From: Sterolibacterium sp.
Lineage (GTDB): Bacteria > Pseudomonadota > Gammaproteobacteria > Burkholderiales > Rhodocyclaceae
Direction: 5' to 3'
DNA length: 44,033 bases
NCBI GenBank assembly: GCA_018061005.1
Contig: JAGOVA010000019.1
Location: 1-44,033, forward strand
Shown here: one piece after another, positions 26,946 to 37,995 of the stretch
Layout of the letters: each line of letters begins with the position of its first letter
Numbering within the stretch: position 1 is the stretch's first letter
Made by a program: the position numbers and the translations under genes
Notes under the pieces: generated by a model
What the model was told of the DNA's origin: nothing
Seen by the model: only the letters and a program-made list of their open reading frames with translations
Database searches by the model: none

Positions 26946-27047
26946 TAACCGACAGCAGGATTTTTGCTTTTGAACCGGGTTTTCAGGTTAACGACGTGTC
27001 AATGAATGACGGCATTCATCGCTGAATGCCGGTTCCATCATCTGGCG

Positions 27048-28112
27048 TTATTTGACGACCTGGTTCAGCTCGCCGCTCTTGTAACGCTCGGCCATTTTTT
27101 CCAGCGGGATCGGTTTGATCTGTGCAGCGCGGCCGGCGCAGCCGAAGGCTTCGTAACGCGCCAGGCAGATTTTCTTGGCCGCTTCACGCGCGGGCTTGAG
27201 GTAATCGCGCGGGTCGAACTTCGCGGGGTTTTCAGCAAAGTAACGACGAATCGCTCCGGTCATGGCCAGACGGATATCGGTGTCGATGTTCACCTTGCGC
27301 ACGCCGTGCTGGATGCCACGGACGATTTCTTCCACCGGCACGCCGTAGGTTTCCTTCATGTCGCCGCCGAATTCGCGGATTTCGGCGAGCAGCTCTTGCG
27401 GCACCGAGGAGGAGCCGTGCATCACCAGATGGGTGTTGGGCAGGCGGGCGTGAATTTCCGCGATGCGGTCGATGGCGAGGATGTCGCCGGTGGGCTTCTT
27501 GGTGAATTTGTACGCGCCATGCGAAGTGCCGATGGCAATCGCCAGTGCGTCGCAGTTGGTGCGCTTGACGAAATCGGCGGCCTGATTGACGTCGGTGAGC
27601 AGTTGCTCACGCGTCATCGTGCCGTCTGCGCCGTGGCCGTCTTCCTTGTCGCCCATCAGGGTTTCCAGCGAACCGAGCACGCCCAGTTCAGCTTCCACGG
27701 AAACGCCGATGGCGTGGGCGAACTCGACCACCTTTTTCGAAACATCGACGTTGTATTCATACGACGCGACCGTCTTACCGTCGGCTTCCAGCGAACCATC
27801 CATCATCACCGACGAAAAGCCGGAACGGATCGCACCCATGCACACCGCCGGGCTTTGCCCGTGATCCTGGTGCATGACGATAGGGATATGCGGATAGGCT
27901 TCCAGCGCGGCGAGGATCTGATGACGCAGAAAGGGCTCCCCGGCGTATTTGCGCGCCCCGGCCGAGGCCTGCATGATCACCGGCGCATTGATCTGGTCGG
28001 CGGCTTCCATGATCGCCCAGACCTGCTCCATGTTATTGACGTTGAAAGCAGGCAGGCCATAGCCATTTTCGGCGGCATGATCGAGCAGTTGGCGCATGGA
28101 AACGAGCGGCAT
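27048..28112 (-). CDS. fba: Class II fructose-bisphosphate aldolase
   Basis: A 354-residue zinc aldolase interconverting fructose 1,6-bisphosphate (or sedoheptulose bisphosphate in the Calvin cycle) with triose phosphates. The zinc-binding [10 protein letters not shown], the glycine-rich [10 protein letters not shown] and the VKxNIDTD block ([20 protein letters not shown]) identify the class II type common in autotrophic bacteria. An AGGAGA ribosome-binding site precedes ATG 28112. The gene follows pyk by 33 bp and ends the tkt-gap-pgk-pyk-fba cluster; a gene-free repeat segment lies downstream. Confidence 0.97.
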   Translation of the reverse strand: MPLVSMRQLLDHAAENGYGLPAFNVNNMEQVWAIMEAADQINAPVIMQASAGARKYAGEPFLRHQILAALEAYPHIPIVMHQDHGQSPAVCMGAIRSGFSSVMMDGSLEADGKTVASYEYNVDVSKKVVEFAHAIGVSVEAELGVLGSLETLMGDKEDGHGADGTMTREQLLTDVNQAADFVKRTNCDALAIAIGTSHGAYKFTKKPTGDILAIDRIAEIHARLPNTHLVMHGSSSVPQELLAEIREFGGDMKETYGVPVEEIVRGIQHGVRKVNIDTDIRLAMTGAIRRYFAENPAKFDPRDYLKPAREAAKKICLARYEAFGCAGRAAQIKPIPLEKMAERYKSGELNQVVK

Positions 28113-28145
28113 GAAATTCTCCTGAGAAAAAAATGAATGCGAAAA

Positions 28146-29582
28146 TCAGTGCGACGAAAGGTGTTCGCCGACCTTGATGATTTTCAGTGTATTGGTGCCA
28201 CCCGGCTGGCCGATCGGTTCGCCGATGGTCAGCACGATCAGGTCGCCCGGCTCGACCGCACCGGCGCGGATCAGCTCTTCTTCGGCTTCGCGCAGCAATT
28301 CGTCGCGATCCTGGCTATTGAAGTGGGTCAGCAACGGATACACCCCACGGAAGATGCTGACCTTGTGGCGGGTGCTGACTTCCGTGGTCAGCGCGTAGAT
28401 TGGCACGCCGCTGTCCAGACGCGACATCCACAACGCGGTCGAACCGGATTCGGTCAGTGCGGCAATGGCTTTTACCTTCAGGTGATGCGCGGTAAACAGC
28501 GCGGCCATGGCAATGGACTGGTCGATGCGGGTAAACACGCGGTCGAGGAAATGCTTGTCGAGTGATTTTTTCTGCGATTTTTCGGCTTCGACACAGATCC
28601 GCACCATGGCTTCGACCGTCTCCACCGGATATTCACCGGATGCGGTTTCCGCCGACAGCATGACCGCATCCGTGCCATCGAGCACGGCATTGGCGACGTC
28701 AGAAACTTCGGCGCGGGTCGGCACCGGGCTATGGATCATCGACTCCATCATCTGCGTGGCCGTGATGACGAATTTGTTCATCGCTCGCGCCGAACGGATG
28801 ATCAGTTTCTGTTTGCCAGGCACGGCCGCATCGCCGATTTCAACCGCCAGATCGCCACGTGCCACCATCGCGCCATCGGTGGCCTGGAGTATGTCGTCCA
28901 GATTGGCGATGGCTTCGACACGCTCGATCTTGGCGACCAGCAGTGCCTTCGAGCCAGCGGCCGTCAGCAGATCGCGAGCTTGCCGCATGTCGTCGCCGGA
29001 TTTCGGAAAAGAAACCGCGACGTAATCAACATTCAGGCTCGCGGCTACCTGGATGTCTTCCATGTCCTTGGCGGTCAGCGCGGGGGCAGACAGGCCGCCG
29101 CCCTGCTTGTTGATGCCCTTGTTGTTCGACAGTTCGCCCCCATGCTGAACGCGACAGTGAATTTCATTGCCCGCGATCCGCTCGACCTGCATGGTGATGC
29201 GTCCGTCATCGAGCAGCAGCAGATCACCGGCCACCACGTCATCAATCAGTTCGGGGTAATCGAGGCCGACACGCTCCGCGTCACCCAGCTTGCATTGCGT
29301 ATCCAGAATGAACAGCTGGCCAGATTTCACCGCCACCTTGCTCCCCGCAAATTTGCCGATGCGGATTTTTGGCCCCTGCAGATCGGCCATCACGCCCACG
29401 GTGCGCCCGGCCGTGTGCATGGCGACCCGCAGGTCGGCCACGCGCTGACGATGATCGTCCGCCGTGCCGTGCGAAAAGTTGAGGCGAACCACATCCACCC
29501 CGGCCTGCACCAGACGCAGCAGGGTTTCCGGAGCGGAGGAAGCGGGGCCTAGGGTGGCGACGATCTTGGTGGCACGTTGCAT
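28146..29582 (-). CDS. pyk: Pyruvate kinase
   Basis: A 478-residue enzyme of normal family length, transferring phosphate from phosphoenolpyruvate to ADP. It starts MQRATKIVATLGPASSAPET, with the substrate/metal block VRLNFSHG, the catalytic lysine region LLVAKIERVEAI and the pyruvate kinase signature DGAMVARGDLAVEIG, then ATQMMESMIHSPVPTRAEVSDVANAVLDG and SAETASGEYPVE. It is flanked by pgk and fba with short gaps on the same strand, so one transcript is probable. Confidence 0.98.
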   Translation of the reverse strand: MQRATKIVATLGPASSAPETLLRLVQAGVDVVRLNFSHGTADDHRQRVADLRVAMHTAGRTVGVMADLQGPKIRIGKFAGSKVAVKSGQLFILDTQCKLGDAERVGLDYPELIDDVVAGDLLLLDDGRITMQVERIAGNEIHCRVQHGGELSNNKGINKQGGGLSAPALTAKDMEDIQVAASLNVDYVAVSFPKSGDDMRQARDLLTAAGSKALLVAKIERVEAIANLDDILQATDGAMVARGDLAVEIGDAAVPGKQKLIIRSARAMNKFVITATQMMESMIHSPVPTRAEVSDVANAVLDGTDAVMLSAETASGEYPVETVEAMVRICVEAEKSQKKSLDKHFLDRVFTRIDQSIAMAALFTAHHLKVKAIAALTESGSTALWMSRLDSGVPIYALTTEVSTRHKVSIFRGVYPLLTHFNSQDRDELLREAEEELIRAGAVEPGDLIVLTIGEPIGQPGGTNTLKIIKVGEHLSSH

Positions 29583-29630
29583 AGGGGGTTTTGAAATATG
29601 AGTTATTTTGGGTGAATCGTGAATTGTGCG

Positions 29631-30806
29631 TCAGGACTGCGCGCGCTGGCTGAGGATTTCAACCGCGGGCAGGGGCTTGCCTTCGAGGAATTCGAGGAAG
29701 GCACCGCCCCCCGTCGAGATGTAGCTGATGTTCTTGGTAATGCCGTATTTGGCAATGGCAGCCAGCGTGTCGCCGCCGCCGGCAATGGAATAGGCGTTCG
29801 AGGTGGCAATGGCGCGTGCCAGGGTTTCCGTCCCGTGGCCGAACGCATCGAACTCGAACACCCCCAGCGGGCCGTTCCAGACGATGGTACCGGCCGCCTT
29901 GGCCAGTTCAGCCAGGGTTTGTGCGGTTTGCGGACCCACATCGAGGATCAGATCGTCGTCCTCGACTTCGCTAACCGGCTTGACAGTCGCTGTGGCCGTT
30001 GCGGAAAATTCCTTGGCGCAGACCACGTCGGTCGGTAGCGGCACCTTCACCTTGGCCATCACCGCCTTGGCCGCATCGACGAGATCGGCTTCGGCCAATG
30101 ATTTACCAATTTTGTAACCTGCCGCAAGCAGGAAGGTGTTGGCGATGCCGCCGCCCACGATCAGCTGATCGACCTTGGACGACAAGGCTTCGAGGATGGT
30201 CAGTTTGGTAGAGACCTTGGAGCCTGCCACGATGGCCACCAGGGGGCGCGCCGGCGCACCCAGTGCGCGACCCAGCGCATCCAGCTCAGCCGCCAGCAGC
30301 GGCCCCGCGCAGACCAGCGGCGCATATTTGGCGATGCCGTGGGTCGTCGCTTCAGCACGGTGGGCTGTGCCAAACGCGTCATTCACATAGATGTCGCACA
30401 ACCGCGCCATCTTCTGCGCCAGCGCGTCATCATTCTTCTTTTCGCCTTGATTGACGCGACAATTTTCCAGCAGCACCACTTCACCCGGGCGCACTTCAAC
30501 ACCATCGAGCCAGTTCTGCAGCAGTCGCACCGGCACACCCATCAGCTCGCTCAGGCGTTTGGCAATGGGCGCCAGCGAATCGGCAGGTTTCAGCTCGCCC
30601 TCGGTCGGCCGCCCCAGGTGCGAAGTCACCATCACCGCCGCACCGCCCTGCAGCGCCAGCGCAATCGCCGGAATGGACGCGCGAATACGGGTGTCTTCGG
30701 TAATGCGTCCCGCATCATCCTGCGGCACGTTGAGATCCGCACGAATAAAGACGCGCTTGTTGCGCAGATCGAGTTCGGAGAGGCGGTTAAAGCGGTTAGA
30801 TTGCAT
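29631..30806 (-). CDS. pgk: Phosphoglycerate kinase
   Basis: A 391-residue enzyme that interconverts 1,3-bisphosphoglycerate and 3-phosphoglycerate with ATP; in the Calvin cycle it runs in the ATP-consuming direction. It shows [14 protein letters not shown] near the start, SHLGRPTEG, the hinge region, and the C-terminal [20 protein letters not shown]. The ATG 30806 ([18 protein letters not shown]) fits the family; the frame upstream to 30851 is unlikely to be coding. It is 201 bp from gap, and that gap contains a hairpin repeat. Confidence 0.97.
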   Translation of the reverse strand: MQSNRFNRLSELDLRNKRVFIRADLNVPQDDAGRITEDTRIRASIPAIALALQGGAAVMVTSHLGRPTEGELKPADSLAPIAKRLSELMGVPVRLLQNWLDGVEVRPGEVVLLENCRVNQGEKKNDDALAQKMARLCDIYVNDAFGTAHRAEATTHGIAKYAPLVCAGPLLAAELDALGRALGAPARPLVAIVAGSKVSTKLTILEALSSKVDQLIVGGGIANTFLLAAGYKIGKSLAEADLVDAAKAVMAKVKVPLPTDVVCAKEFSATATATVKPVSEVEDDDLILDVGPQTAQTLAELAKAAGTIVWNGPLGVFEFDAFGHGTETLARAIATSNAYSIAGGGDTLAAIAKYGITKNISYISTGGGAFLEFLEGKPLPAVEILSQRAQS

Positions 30807-30860
30807 GGTCAGCAAGGTTTCAAAAGATGTCAGAAAACAGCCGGGAGACACTGGTTTAAT

Positions 30861-30910
30861 CCGTTCACCCTGAGCTTGTCGACGGGCTTCGACAGGCTCA
30901 GCCCGAACGG
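30861..30910. repeat. Hairpin repeat between gap and pgk
   Basis: A 22-bp arm starting CCGTTCACCCTGAGCTTG pairs with its inverted copy after a 5-base loop. The core is the same as the 26-bp inverted repeat near 26780-26945. It may form a processing or attenuation hairpin in the tkt-gap-pgk-pyk-fba transcript. Confidence 0.75.
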
Positions 30911-31007
30911 TGACGAAAAAACCAGCGTTTCCGAAGGGCAGTGCTTGAAGACCACGCGGCCCTTCGATCGAGGATTACTTGGGGATTACTTGGAAAGTAT
31001 TTGGAAA

Positions 31008-32069
<1,062 letters not shown>

Positions 32070-34118
32070 TTACAAAATCGGCAAAACCGACTCCACTGCG
32101 CGAACGACGGCCTCAGCCGTCACGCCGAACTCCTTGAACAACACGCCTGCCGGTGCGGATTCGCCAAAACGATCAACCCCGATCACCCGGCCTTCCAGCC
32201 CGACATACTTGTACCAGCCGTCCGTCACGCCCGCTTCCACCGCCACGCGCGGCACGCCCACCGGCAACACCGCCGCGCGGTAAGCCGCCTCCTGACGATC
32301 GAAAACGTTGGCGCAAGGCATCGACACCACACGCACCGCCACCCCTTTTTCAGCAAGCGTGGCCTGCGCCTTCAAGGCCAGATCAATTTCAGAACCAGTC
32401 GCGATAATGACCGCCTGCGGCTGACCCGCCTGGGCTTCGCGCAGCACATAGCCACCGCGAGCAATGGCTTCAATCTGCGCGGCATCACGGCTCACGAACG
32501 GCAGGTTCTGCCGTGACAGTGCCAGACAGCTCGGGCCATCGCGCTTTTCGACCGCGGCCACCCAGGCCACCATGGTTTCAACGGTGTCGCATGGCCGCCA
32601 GACGTTCATGTTGGGGATCAGACGCAGTGTGGCGATTTGTTCGACCGGCTGATGCGTCGGGCCATCTTCACCCAGGCCGATCGAATCATGCGTCAGCACA
32701 TAAATGACGCGCTGCTTCATCAGCGCGGACATGCGGATCGCATTGCGCTGATATTCAGAGAACATCAGGAAGGTGCCACCGAAAGGCAACAGCCCGCCAT
32801 GCAGTGCCATACCGTTCATGATGTGCGCCATGCCGAACTCACGCACGCCATAGGAAATATAGTTGCCCGGTGTTTTGCCGCTGACGGCCTTGCAACCCGA
32901 CCAGTTGGTCAGATTCGAGCCGGTCAGATCCGCCGAGCCGCCGAGGAACTCCGGCAACACGGGTGCCAGTGCGTTGATCGCCAGTTGTGATGCCTTGCGC
33001 GTGGCCACGGTTTCGGCCTTTTCATGCGTAGCGGCGATCGCCTTTTGGGCGGCAGCCGCCCAGCCAGCGGGCAATTCGTGCGCCATGCGTCGCTGGAATT
33101 CGGCCGCCAGTTCAGGATGTGCCTGCGCATATTGCGTGAATTTCTGTTGCCATTCGGCTTCCCACGCTGCGCCTTTCTTGCGGGCATCCCAGCCTTGATA
33201 AACCTCCTGCGGGATTTCAAAAGGGGCGTGATTCCAGCCGATGTGCGGCCGCGCCGCCGCAATCTCGGCATCACCCAGCGGCGCGCCATGCACGTCGTGC
33301 GTACCGGCCTTGTTGGGTGAACCTGCGCCAATCACGGTACGGCAGCAGATCAGCGACGGCCGGTCAGTCACGGCTTTGGCGGCTTCGATCGCGGCGTGCA
33401 GGGCTTCCGGGGCATGGCCATTGACGGCGGGAACCACATGCCAGCCGTAAGCTGCAAAGCGTTGGGGAATATCCTCGGTAAACCAGCCTTCGACATGGCC
33501 GTCGATGGAAATACCGTTGTCGTCCCAGAACGCGGTCAGCTTGCCCAGCCCCCAGGTCCCCGCAAGCGAGCAGACTTCATGGCTGATGCCTTCCATCAGG
33601 CAGCCGTCGCCGAGGAACGTCCAGGTACGGTGATCGACAATTTCATGGCCGGGGCGGTTGAATTCAGCCGCCAGCAGCTTTTCTGCCATCGCCATGCCGA
33701 CCGCATTGGCGACCCCCTGTCCCAACGGGCCGGTGGTGGTTTCCACGCCGGGCGTGTAGCCATATTCCGGATGCCCCGGCGTTTTGCTGTGCAACTGGCG
33801 GAAGGCTTTCAGATCGTCGATGGACAAATCGTAGCCGGTCAGGTGCAACAGCGCGTAAATCAGCATCGAACCGTGGCCGTTGGAAAGCACAAAGCGGTCG
33901 CGGTTCGCCCATTGCGGGTGCGCCGGATTATGGCGCAAGTGGTGATTCCACAACACTTCGGCGATTTCCGCCATGCCCATCGGCGCGCCCGGATGACCGG
34001 AATTGGCTTTTTGCACGGCATCCATGGCAAGTGCCCGGATCGCGCTGGTCAGGTGATTGAACATGGGCGGCTCGAAGTCGCTGAATGTAGCGGTGGAGGT
34101 GGGGGTGGGGTTGGACAT
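32070..34118 (-). CDS. tkt: Transketolase
   Basis: A 682-residue thiamine-diphosphate enzyme exchanging two-carbon units between sugar phosphates in the pentose phosphate and Calvin cycles. It shows [21 protein letters not shown] at the start, the thiamine site [12 protein letters not shown] (with the Asp in GDG), and the pyrimidine-domain block [23 protein letters not shown] (here [21 protein letters not shown]). The ATG 34118 has an AGGGAT site before it. It is the first gene of the tkt-gap-pgk-pyk-fba series. Confidence 0.97.
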   Translation of the reverse strand: MSNPTPTSTATFSDFEPPMFNHLTSAIRALAMDAVQKANSGHPGAPMGMAEIAEVLWNHHLRHNPAHPQWANRDRFVLSNGHGSMLIYALLHLTGYDLSIDDLKAFRQLHSKTPGHPEYGYTPGVETTTGPLGQGVANAVGMAMAEKLLAAEFNRPGHEIVDHRTWTFLGDGCLMEGISHEVCSLAGTWGLGKLTAFWDDNGISIDGHVEGWFTEDIPQRFAAYGWHVVPAVNGHAPEALHAAIEAAKAVTDRPSLICCRTVIGAGSPNKAGTHDVHGAPLGDAEIAAARPHIGWNHAPFEIPQEVYQGWDARKKGAAWEAEWQQKFTQYAQAHPELAAEFQRRMAHELPAGWAAAAQKAIAATHEKAETVATRKASQLAINALAPVLPEFLGGSADLTGSNLTNWSGCKAVSGKTPGNYISYGVREFGMAHIMNGMALHGGLLPFGGTFLMFSEYQRNAIRMSALMKQRVIYVLTHDSIGLGEDGPTHQPVEQIATLRLIPNMNVWRPCDTVETMVAWVAAVEKRDGPSCLALSRQNLPFVSRDAAQIEAIARGGYVLREAQAGQPQAVIIATGSEIDLALKAQATLAEKGVAVRVVSMPCANVFDRQEAAYRAAVLPVGVPRVAVEAGVTDGWYKYVGLEGRVIGVDRFGESAPAGVLFKEFGVTAEAVVRAVESVLPIL

Positions 34119-34156
34119 GAATATCCCTGGCCGGAGCGGGTATGACGAAGCCCGCC

Positions 34157-34186
34157 ATTATCGCGGAAACCCCGGCTATTTGACTA
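34157..34186 (-). promoter_or_regulatory. Possible promoter of the tkt operon
   Basis: On the minus strand TAGTCA (34181-34186) and GATAAT (34157-34162) are 18 bp apart, about 40 bp before tkt. A short palindrome CTGAT-TT-ATCAG (34192-34203) lies just upstream and could be an operator. The match is moderate. Confidence 0.35.
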
Positions 34187-34280
34187 GTGGACTGATTTAT
34201 CAGCGAGTTTTGCCACATGAAACGATCACGGCAAACCCTTCAATTCCTCAATCCTTCAATTCGCCCATGTGTCCATGCGT

Positions 34281-34871
34281 TCACGTGGATACGCGGTGGT
34301 CAGGCCATCGTTGCTCCAGCGCATCCAGCGCCGCAGAGAGTGCCTGAAGATCGTCTGAAAAAGATTGCAGATGGGGTGTGGCGGCCCACCACGGCCGTTC
34401 CTCGACCAGATATTCGGCCACATTTTCCGCAAGCCGTTCTACCGCATCACGTTGCCAACGCATCCATGCGCCGGCCTGCATCACAAGGCGGCGCGCCGCG
34501 ATGTCGCCAATAAAATGGCTGAGGTCTTCTTCGTAATCCCAGCGCAAATGCTGCAACACAAAGCCCACCCCCTGCGCGAACTCGGCATCCCCCTCGATGC
34601 GTGCCCCGCGTAGCCGGCCTTCCGCACTATCGCGGGCGGCCCATGCAGCCCGCAGCGCGCCGGTGGGCAACTCGATACTGACATCAAAATACGCGGCCGG
34701 GCTTGCGGCAAAATAACCCGCCGCATCCACCACCAGCCGCAGCTCCAGCGGCGGCAAAGCAAGACGCAACGTGCGCCCGGCAAAGGGTTGCAAGCGTACA
34801 CGCGCCCAGTCCGCCCCGGCCAGCAGGTGGTTGAGGCTACTGAGCGCGGCGTGGGCAGCGTGTTCCTGCAT
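34281..34871 (-). CDS. ubiJ: UbiJ-like SCP2-domain protein (ubiquinone synthesis)
   Basis: A 196-residue protein with an N-terminal SCP2-type lipid-binding region (HAALSSLNHLLAGADWARVRLQPFAGRTLRLALPP) and a helical C-terminus (DIAARRLVMQAGAWMRWQRD). This pattern and position match UbiJ, which with UbiK helps assemble the ubiquinone-synthesis complex and binds intermediates. ATG 34871 (MQEHAAHAAL) is chosen over the upstream extension, which overlaps the Tim44-like gene. Its neighbours on the same strand are the Tim44-like gene and ubiE. The primary sequence is only weakly conserved, so this is inferred partly from context. Confidence 0.8.
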   Translation of the reverse strand: MQEHAAHAALSSLNHLLAGADWARVRLQPFAGRTLRLALPPLELRLVVDAAGYFAASPAAYFDVSIELPTGALRAAWAARDSAEGRLRGARIEGDAEFAQGVGFVLQHLRWDYEEDLSHFIGDIAARRLVMQAGAWMRWQRDAVERLAENVAEYLVEERPWWAATPHLQSFSDDLQALSAALDALEQRWPDHRVST

Positions 34872-34890
34872 GATGGCGCAAGGGTCGTGA

Positions 34891-35763
34891 TTAGCTAACC
34901 TGCTCGATCCCCGCGATCTTCCAGCCCTGGCTGCCATCGAGCGGCCGGGTCAGATGCCAGACTTCACTGAAGTTTTCCGGGGCAGCTTCTGCCGTTTCAC
35001 GGATGAGGCCAAAGAAGCGCACGCTGGCCACTTGCCGCGCCGCTTCATCGGTCACATCGAGCAAGGCGGCATCCAGTTGCATCACATCGGTTTGCTGCTT
35101 GGCCTTGCTGCGCTCCTGATATTGCATCTGGATTTCGGCATACATTTCCGGCGCGGTGAAGGCACGAATGTCGTCCATGTTGCCCGTATCATTGGCCGCC
35201 TGCAGGCGAATGAAATTGAGCTTGGCCTGACGCAAGAATCCATCGGTATCGAAACCGGTCGGCACCTGTGCGCCCGCTGCGCTGGTCTGAGGTGCAGCGG
35301 CCGCCACCGGCTCGAAACGTGGCTCAGGTGCATAGTTCGCCCCCACGCCTGCCGGTTGCAACGCGGGGGTACTGCGCCGCATCAACAGGCGCACCACCAG
35401 GAAAATAGCGACGCCCGCCAGCAACACCATGAGGAACGAGCCCATGCCAGCCCCCATGCCCAGATGCGAGAACAGCGCGGCCAGGCCGACGCCTGCGGCA
35501 AGCCCCGCCAGCGGCCCCAGCCAGCGACGCATCCCCGACGGCTGCGGCGCAGCCGGGGTAGCCGGTGTGGCCGCCGCAGGACGCGCAGCCTGGCTCATGT
35601 TTTGCGCCGGCGCGGGCGCAGGAGCGGCCTGCCGCTGCGTAATGCTGCTGCCACGATTCATGCCGGACGACATACCGCCGCCCAGACGACGCGCCTCAGC
35701 ATCCGGTGTGGCAAAGCTCAAGCCCAGTGCCAGCACCAGTGCAACCAAAGGTAAAGATTTCAT
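34891..35763 (-). CDS. Tim44-like domain membrane protein
   Basis: A 290-residue protein. A signal peptide (LPLVALVLALGLSFATPDAEA) precedes a Ser/Gly/Ala/Pro-rich linker, two hydrophobic helices (GPLAGLAAGVGLAALFSHLGMGAGM and FLMVLLAGVAIFLVVRLLM) and a C-terminal Tim44-like domain (AKLNFIRLQAANDTGNMDDI, then RAFTAPEMYAEIQMQ and GWKIAGIEQVS). The ATG at 35763 gives this arrangement; the longer frame has no signal. The gene sits between ubiE and ubiJ, as in other betaproteobacteria, which suggests a role in the membrane linked to quinone synthesis, though none is proven. Confidence 0.85.
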   Translation of the reverse strand: MKSLPLVALVLALGLSFATPDAEARRLGGGMSSGMNRGSSITQRQAAPAPAPAQNMSQAARPAAATPATPAAPQPSGMRRWLGPLAGLAAGVGLAALFSHLGMGAGMGSFLMVLLAGVAIFLVVRLLMRRSTPALQPAGVGANYAPEPRFEPVAAAAPQTSAAGAQVPTGFDTDGFLRQAKLNFIRLQAANDTGNMDDIRAFTAPEMYAEIQMQYQERSKAKQQTDVMQLDAALLDVTDEAARQVASVRFFGLIRETAEAAPENFSEVWHLTRPLDGSQGWKIAGIEQVS

Positions 35764-35975
35764 CGAGAACTCCACAAGTAAAAATCGGGTGATTGAAGCG
35801 GCGCAAAAAATCGCGGATAGACGTGAGTAGATGCGGATAATGGCGAATAGTTGCAGGCAGTTGCGGGTATAAGCAAAAACCACCTGCGGCCAATCCGCCA
35901 TCCCTTCAGGCTCACCATGGTGGCACAGCTGGTTTTTTTCAAGCCCCGCAAAAGCCAACGTGCCACCGTTACACG

Positions 35976-36713
35976 CTACAGTTTGTAACCCCGGTGCAAC
36001 GCGACCACCCCGGCACTCAGGTTGAAGAACTCCACACGCTTAAGCCCCACGCCTTCCATGATCTGCTGCAACGCCTCCTGATCGGGGTGCATGCGGATGG
36101 ATTCCGCCAGGTAACGATAACTATCGGCGTCGTTAGCAACCTTCTTCCCCAGCCAGGGCAGTATCTTGAAGGAATACAAGTCATACGCCGTGGTGAGCGG
36201 CTCCCAGACCCGCGAAAACTCCAGCACCAGCAGCCGCCCACCCGGTTTGAGCACACGGCGCATCTCGGCCAGCGCCTGATCCTTGTGCGTCATGTTCCTC
36301 AGGCCGAAGGCAACCGTCACGCAATCGAAATAATCATCGGGGAATGGTAGTTTCTCGGCATCGCACTGCGCCACCGGCATGATCAGGCCGTCGTCCAGCA
36401 GACGATCACGCCCCACGGTGAGCATGGCATTGTTGATGTCGGTCAGCCAGACCTGGCCTGTCGCACCGACACGCTTGGCAAAGGCGCGCGCCAGATCGGC
36501 CGTACCGCCCGCCACATCCAGCACCCGTTCGCCCTTGCGAACACCGGAAACCTGGAGGGTGAAATGCTTCCAGAGGCGATGCAAGCCCATCGACATCAGG
36601 TCATTCATGACGTCGTATTTCTGTGCCACCGAGGAAAAGACCTCGGCCACATGGGCCGCTTTTTCGTCCTCAGCCACCTGTTTGAAGCCGAAATGGGTTT
36701 GTGTCTTGCTCAT
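35976..36713 (-). CDS. ubiE: Ubiquinone/menaquinone biosynthesis C-methyltransferase UbiE
   Basis: A 245-residue S-adenosylmethionine methylase for the C2 methylation in ubiquinone (and demethylmenaquinone) synthesis. It starts [20 protein letters not shown] with the family motif [19 protein letters not shown], the SAM motif [18 protein letters not shown] and [17 protein letters not shown] 36713 overlaps the stop of the DUF971 gene as ATGA, indicating translational coupling. A 212-bp gap with no recognised feature separates it from the Tim44-like gene downstream. Confidence 0.97.
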   Translation of the reverse strand: MSKTQTHFGFKQVAEDEKAAHVAEVFSSVAQKYDVMNDLMSMGLHRLWKHFTLQVSGVRKGERVLDVAGGTADLARAFAKRVGATGQVWLTDINNAMLTVGRDRLLDDGLIMPVAQCDAEKLPFPDDYFDCVTVAFGLRNMTHKDQALAEMRRVLKPGGRLLVLEFSRVWEPLTTAYDLYSFKILPWLGKKVANDADSYRYLAESIRMHPDQEALQQIMEGVGLKRVEFFNLSAGVVALHRGYKL

Positions 36714-37132
36714 GAGGTATGTCCGCAACCGCCGTCCTTGCGGGGGCGGGAAGTGGTGTCGATATCGCGGCTGGCACCTGCGGCTTCCAGACGATCGAGA
36801 TAGTCCTGCCAAAGCGCGTCCTGCTCGCGACCCAGATGGTAAAGGATGTCCCAAGAATACAGGCCGGTATCGTGGCCATCAGAAAAAACCAGCTTCAGCG
36901 CATAATGGCCGACCGGCTGGATGTCGAGAATATCCACGTCCCGCTTGCCGGTTTGCAAAACCGCCTGGCTAGGCATGTGGCCGCGCACCGCCGCCGAAGG
37001 GCTATAGACGCGCAGCAACTCGACCGGCAACGAAAACTGCTGGCCATCGGAAAACAGCACCTCCAGCCGTCGTGATTGCTGGTGCAGCTTGATTTCAGTG
37101 GGATGCGGAGTGTTTTTATCCAGACCAGCCAT
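36710..37132 (-). CDS. DUF971 domain protein (gamma-butyrobetaine hydroxylase-like N-terminal domain)
   Basis: A 140-residue protein made of the DUF971 domain alone: [38 protein letters not shown], then [36 protein letters not shown]. The domain is the N-terminal part of carnitine-synthesis hydroxylases but is also found alone beside ubiE in betaproteobacteria, where its function is unknown. A C-terminal HTS with CGH could bind metal, but the evidence is weak. ATG 37132 fits the family start. Confidence 0.88.
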   Translation of the reverse strand: MAGLDKNTPHPTEIKLHQQSRRLEVLFSDGQQFSLPVELLRVYSPSAAVRGHMPSQAVLQTGKRDVDILDIQPVGHYALKLVFSDGHDTGLYSWDILYHLGREQDALWQDYLDRLEAAGASRDIDTTSRPRKDGGCGHTS

Positions 37133-37291
37133 GTTGCAGCGCCTGTTCTTGCGAAACGGGTCATCATAGCGCAGTTCTGGCTCTCTTTGCGCGAAATGCT
37201 CAGTTCGCAGGAACCCATGAGCCACATGACTTTCAGCCGAAACGGATTTCATTTGACTCAATACCCTGACAAACCCTTGACCATTGAGCAC

Positions 37292-37326
37292 AATAAAAAA
37301 CCCCGGCAGTCTGAGCTACCGGGGTT
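37292..37326 (-). terminator. Rho-independent terminator of the pilin gene
   Basis: AACCCCGG (37299-37306) pairs with CCGGGGTT (37319-37326) around a 12-base loop. On the minus strand it is followed by a TTTTTT run. It lies about 30 bp past the pilin stop codon. Confidence 0.88.
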
Positions 37327-37355
37327 GATGTTGCTGCCAGCAACACAGTCAGCGA

Positions 37356-37703
37356 TTACGGCACCGTGCAGTTACCCGTGTCATTCACGCAGGTGACCAC
37401 CGAGGCAGCCGTATCCTTGGACACGAAAGTGGTATTTGCACCTGCGGTCAAGAGCGCCGCCGCCGAATAGGCCGAAGAAGCACACGCCGCCGCAGTGTAT
37501 GCCGGCATCATGGCAACGTCGTTGTTGGCAGTCGCTGCCACAGCACCACGAATGACGCCCGTTGCTTCAGCCAGACAGGAGGTCTTCTTCGATTTTTCGG
37601 TGTAGTTCTTGTATTGCGGCAGTGCCACAGCGGCCAAAATACCGATAATGGCAACGACGATCATCAGTTCGATCAGGGTGAAGCCTTGTTGTACCTTTTT
37701 CAT
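37356..37703 (-). CDS. pilA: Type IV pilin (PilA-like)
   Basis: A 115-residue prepilin. The leader MKKVQQG ends in glycine, followed by [20 protein letters not shown], the classic class IVa N-terminal helix with Glu at mature position 5. The mature part is short (about 108 residues) and has four cysteines in two pairs (TSCLAE, AACASS and [10 protein letters not shown]) that can form disulfide loops. A GAGGAG site precedes ATG 37703; the open frame upstream is not needed. A sigma-54-like promoter lies about 50-60 bp upstream and a terminator follows. Pili of this type mediate adhesion, twitching or DNA uptake. Confidence 0.94.
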   Translation of the reverse strand: MKKVQQGFTLIELMIVVAIIGILAAVALPQYKNYTEKSKKTSCLAEATGVIRGAVAATANNDVAMMPAYTAAACASSAYSAAALLTAGANTTFVSKDTAASVVTCVNDTGNCTVP

Positions 37704-37750
37704 GACCATCTCCTCAAGTGTGAAGCACACCAGTGTGCTGTCGTACTATC

Positions 37751-37766
37751 AGCAGATTTCGTGCCA
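37751..37766 (-). promoter_or_regulatory. Sigma-54 promoter of the pilin gene
   Basis: On the minus strand TGGCACGAAATCTGCT matches the -24/-12 consensus TGGCAC-N5-TTGC with one change in the -12 part. Transcription would start near 37740, about 37 bp before the start codon. This is typical of pilA genes driven by RpoN with the PilS-PilR pair, neither of which is in the window. Confidence 0.72.
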
Positions 37767-37910
37767 GCGCACAGAACCCGCTGAAATCCGCCCGATCTAC
37801 CACTCACTGCCACCCCAAGACGCGTTTTGGCACAATATTTTATGCGCCACACGGACAGAACACCATCGATGACCACGATTTTAGTGTGCCACGCCTTCAG
37901 CACCCGCTGT

Positions 37911-37940
37911 TTGACACAGGCATGCCTCCGCCACCATAAT
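37911..37940 (+). promoter_or_regulatory. Sigma-70 promoter of the HTH-Sel1 gene
   Basis: A consensus TTGACA (37911-37916) and CATAAT (37935-37940) are 18 bp apart. The start point would be near 37947, which makes the GTG at 37954 an unlikely start codon and favours ATG 37996. Confidence 0.62.
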
Positions 37941-37995
37941 CAGCGTAGTATTCGTGTCAGTCCTTTACCTATGCCACGATCCAGAAGCCCCTCTC

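Larger units (their letters stand above)
26491..27047. other. Gene-free repeat segment between psiE and fba
   Basis: No supportable gene lies in these 557 bp. The short open frames here encode tandem repeats. The segment holds a REP-like hairpin pair (26639-26723), a 26-bp inverted repeat (26780-26945) and a 9-bp minisatellite inside it, all described separately. Confidence 0.75.

Noticed and set aside
26607-26973. Two overlapping frames encoding Gly/Thr/Met and Glu/Arg/Gln repeats
   Set aside because: These are translations of the 9-bp minisatellite and its flanking inverted repeat, not genes.
26491-27047. CRISPR array suggested by the tandem repeats
   Set aside because: Units are only 9 bp without spacers, and no cas gene is present.
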